Part shown: one piece after another, positions 6,596-8,180 of the stretch
Layout of the letters: the number at the start of each line of letters is the position of its first letter
How positions within the stretch are numbered: position 1 is the stretch's first letter
From: Candidatus Zixiibacteriota bacterium
GTDB lineage: Bacteria; Zixibacteria; MSB-5A5; UBA10806
Length of the DNA: 8,180 bases
Assembly (NCBI GenBank): GCA_003520965.1
Contig: DOTU01000275.1
Coordinates: forward strand, 1-8,180
Direction of reading: 5' to 3'
Position numbers and translations under genes: made by a program
The notes under the pieces: generated by a model
What the model saw: only the letters and a program-made list of their open reading frames with translations
The model's database searches: none
What the model was told of the DNA's origin: nothing

Positions 6596-6646
6596 ATTGC
6601 AAGCGGAGTCAAAAACTACCGAATTAAACGACAGATAAATCTACTA

Positions 6647-7798
6647 TCAAACTTTTTCAAATGGATCAACTAACTTCTTATACTCGGCAGAAGCAAATCG
6701 ATCGGTCATTCCGGCAATATAGTCAGCTACAACCATGTGGCGTAATTCGTTATCCATCCTACCCTTAATATGATCGGGCAGAACATCTATGTTACCCATG
6801 TAGGCGTTGAAGAGCTCGCTTATGATGCGCTTGGCTTTTTCCGACATCCGCACCATCCTGTAATGTCTGTACATGTTTTGATATAAAAAAAGCTTGAGCT
6901 GGACGCTTTGCCGGGCGATTGCTTCCGAGAAAGTAATCAAATGCCTTTTGCCTTTCCTTACGTCCTCAGGGCTTTCAGGTGTGTCGGATTCGATATTTTT
7001 CTCAGACTGCTCAGTCAAATCAGTCACCAGATGATCTATTAAGCGACGGATTATGGTATGCCGACGCATCTGTTCGTCAGCCTCAGGGAATTGACTTGTA
7101 ATATATTTGAAATGCTCCTGCCATATTTCGATTCCGGATAACTGAGCCTCGTTGAGAACCCCCGATGCCAATCCGTCATCGACATCATGGCAATTATAGG
7201 CAATCTCATCGGCCAAATTAACGATCTGGCACTCCAGCGAGGGATTGCCTCCAAGGCCCAGCTCCCAATCAAGTTGAGGATTATCATAATCGGAATGATG
7301 CTTCAATATCCCTTCGCGAACCTCAAAGGTTAGATTCAATCCGTCGAATTCAGGATAACGTCGCTCCAGGTAATCAACCACTCTGATGCATTGACGGTTA
7401 TGCTCAAAACCGCCTTTATCTTTCAAAAGCTCGTTTAAAGCCTCTTCTCCGGAATGGCCGAATGGAGTGTGCCCAAGATCATGCGCCAGGGCAATGGCTT
7501 CCGTGAGGTCTTCATTGAGGCGCAAGCTTCGGGCAATCGAGCGGGCGATGATGGCGACTTCGAGGGTGTGGGTCAGCCGGGTGCGAAAATGATCTCCCTC
7601 GTGATTAACAAAAACCTGCGTTTTATATTCCAATCGTCGAAATGCCGTTGAATGTACAATTCGATCCCGATCGCGTTGGAATTCTGTACGATAAGGATGT
7701 TTCGCCTCGGGGTGGCGCCGACCGCGTGTTTCACAAGATTTCATGGCATAAGGCGCCAGAAACTGCATTTCTCTTTTTTCGTATTCTTCGCGAAACAT
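6647..7798 (-). CDS. dgt: Deoxyguanosinetriphosphate triphosphohydrolase-like protein (HD domain)
   Basis: This cytoplasmic metal-dependent HD-superfamily enzyme would cleave dNTPs, classically dGTP, to the deoxynucleoside and tripolyphosphate, tuning dNTP pools. The 383-residue chain is complete and of usual length for the shorter dGTPase-like subfamily. It shows DRDRIVHSTAFRRLEYKTQV near the N-terminus, then RTRLTHTLEV with metal ligand H77, the HD pair H106-D107 in AHDLGHTPFGH (also H110 and H115), and D197 in NLADEIAYNCHDVDD. Near the C-terminus is the family hallmark DYIAGMTDRFA (359-369). I chose the ATG at 7798, which overlaps the upstream stop as TAATG and has GGGGA just before it. 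A TTG at 7810 would add four residues but has no ribosome site. True substrate preference cannot be read from sequence. Confidence 0.95.
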   Translation of the reverse strand: MFREEYEKREMQFLAPYAMKSCETRGRRHPEAKHPYRTEFQRDRDRIVHSTAFRRLEYKTQVFVNHEGDHFRTRLTHTLEVAIIARSIARSLRLNEDLTEAIALAHDLGHTPFGHSGEEALNELLKDKGGFEHNRQCIRVVDYLERRYPEFDGLNLTFEVREGILKHHSDYDNPQLDWELGLGGNPSLECQIVNLADEIAYNCHDVDDGLASGVLNEAQLSGIEIWQEHFKYITSQFPEADEQMRRHTIIRRLIDHLVTDLTEQSEKNIESDTPESPEDVRKGKRHLITFSEAIARQSVQLKLFLYQNMYRHYRMVRMSEKAKRIISELFNAYMGNIDVLPDHIKGRMDNELRHMVVADYIAGMTDRFASAEYKKLVDPFEKV

Positions 7799-7808
7799 TA
7801 ATTTCCCC
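7796..7808 (-). promoter_or_regulatory. dgt ribosome binding site and TAATG stop-start overlap
   Basis: GGGGAAAT precedes the sequence TAATG, where the beta-barrel gene's stop (7800-7798) shares one base with the dgt ATG (7798-7796). This arrangement is typical of translational coupling and decides the dgt start. It also implies that both genes share an mRNA. Confidence 0.75.
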
Positions 7809-8180
7809 AAGATAATCCCATTACCATGGTATCATTGAGCCTGCTAACGGCATTATAACCGAAGCTTAATTTAAGCGATTTCCATGATAAATCAAGACCC
7901 CATTGCAGAATGCCGGGATTATTCATATAACCAAGCTCCAGGCCTAATCCGTTGATAATACTAATATCCTGCTTGAAAAGCCACCTACCTTCGCCCGTGA
8001 AAGACTCTTTGTACCCGGTGGTAAATATCATTCCGTTGGCCGGATTGTACGATCCCAAAATCATCGGCTCTGCTTTCTCAGTTTCGCCATAAGGTTTTTT
8101 AAGGTTGATTCGATCCAGGGCCAGCATTCCCGCAAGCTTCTTTCCGGAATAGGATAAACCAAGATTGAAATCTACTCGAT
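7798..8180 (-). CDS. Outer-membrane beta-barrel-like protein, C-terminal part (5' end outside window)
   Basis: The frame is open from the right edge to the TAA at 7798-7800, giving 126 visible codons plus two edge bases; the ATG at 8127 is internal. The visible part consists of short alternating polar and hydrophobic strands separated by G/N/D turns: RVDFNLGLSYSG, GLGLELGYMNN, QWGLDLSWKSLKLSFGYN and the terminal MVMGLSWGN. This is the pattern of transmembrane beta-strands with a closing strand at the C-terminus, so an outer-membrane barrel is likely. I do not recognise a specific family, and there is no signal peptide in view because the N-terminus is missing. It overlaps dgt by one base, but no functional link between a barrel and a dNTPase is evident. 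Confidence 0.7.
   Translation of the reverse strand, partial: RVDFNLGLSYSGKKLAGMLALDRINLKKPYGETEKAEPMILGSYNPANGMIFTTGYKESFTGEGRWLFKQDISIINGLGLELGYMNNPGILQWGLDLSWKSLKLSFGYNAVSRLNDTMVMGLSWGN

Larger units (their letters stand above)
6315..6646. other. Intergenic region between dgt and the protease gene
   Basis: This 332-bp AT-rich gap holds the protease promoter, the candidate operator, the leader and the short inverted repeats listed separately. GGTTAA and TTAACC also form a six-pair inverted repeat between the orphan and the true ribosome binding sites. A 24-codon frame (6409-6483) exists but lacks a properly spaced Shine-Dalgarno sequence. I saw no tRNA, known riboswitch signature or GC-rich terminator. 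Confidence 0.7.

Noticed and set aside
7051..7651. Minus-strand frame at 7051-7287 and plus-strand frame at 7454-7651
   Set aside because: Both overlap the well-supported dGTPase gene in other phases and show no independent features.
1..8180. tRNA, rRNA, CRISPR array, insertion sequence or attachment site
   Set aside because: No clover-leaf, regularly spaced short repeats, transposase motifs or terminal inverted repeats were seen; the only long repeat is the in-frame protein duplication.

Overview
The window reads almost entirely on the minus strand. It looks like a chromosomal segment of a Gram-negative bacterium that makes very large secreted multidomain proteins. The probable outer-membrane beta-barrel fragment and the extracellular domain mix (S8 protease, fibronectin type III, nidogen-like and DDG-type beta domains) suggest the FCB group, such as Zixibacteria, Cloacimonadota or a related candidate phylum. 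That placement is inferred from domain style, not from a marker gene.

Layout in transcription order, from high to low coordinates: (1) 8180-7798, the C-terminal end of an outer-membrane beta-barrel-like protein. Its stop overlaps the next start as TAATG. (2) 7798-6647, a complete 383-residue dGTPase-like HD phosphohydrolase (dgt). (3) 6646-6315, an AT-rich gap with a strong sigma70-type promoter (TTGACA, 17 bases, TATATA), a 28-bp imperfect palindrome over the -10 element, and a leader of nearly 200 nt containing a hairpin and an orphan Shine-Dalgarno sequence. (4) 6314 down to the window edge, one uninterrupted reading frame of at least 2104 codons. It encodes a secreted bacillopeptidase F-like subtilase with catalytic residues D190, H236 and S426. 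The frame is still open at position 1.

The most interesting object is the C-terminal two thirds of the protease. After the catalytic domain and a carboxypeptidase-regulatory-like domain, it is built from a repeating two-FN3 module. In each module the first FN3 appears to be split after its W-x-x-P-G strand, and a different domain of 200-233 residues sits in the gap: a DDG-type beta domain, then a glutamine-amidotransferase/ThuA-like Rossmann domain, then a nidogen-like domain. The FN3 then resumes at its Y-x-V-Y-R strand and is followed by an intact FN3 that opens with NHPP. A fourth module begins at the left edge. The second and third modules match without gaps over 155 codons at an exact offset of 1296 bp, about 61% identical by hand count, which indicates internal duplication.

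The beta-barrel gene and dgt are probably co-transcribed and translationally coupled. The protease has its own promoter, so it is best read as a separate unit. No RNA genes, CRISPR arrays, insertion sequences or convincing GC-rich terminators were seen.
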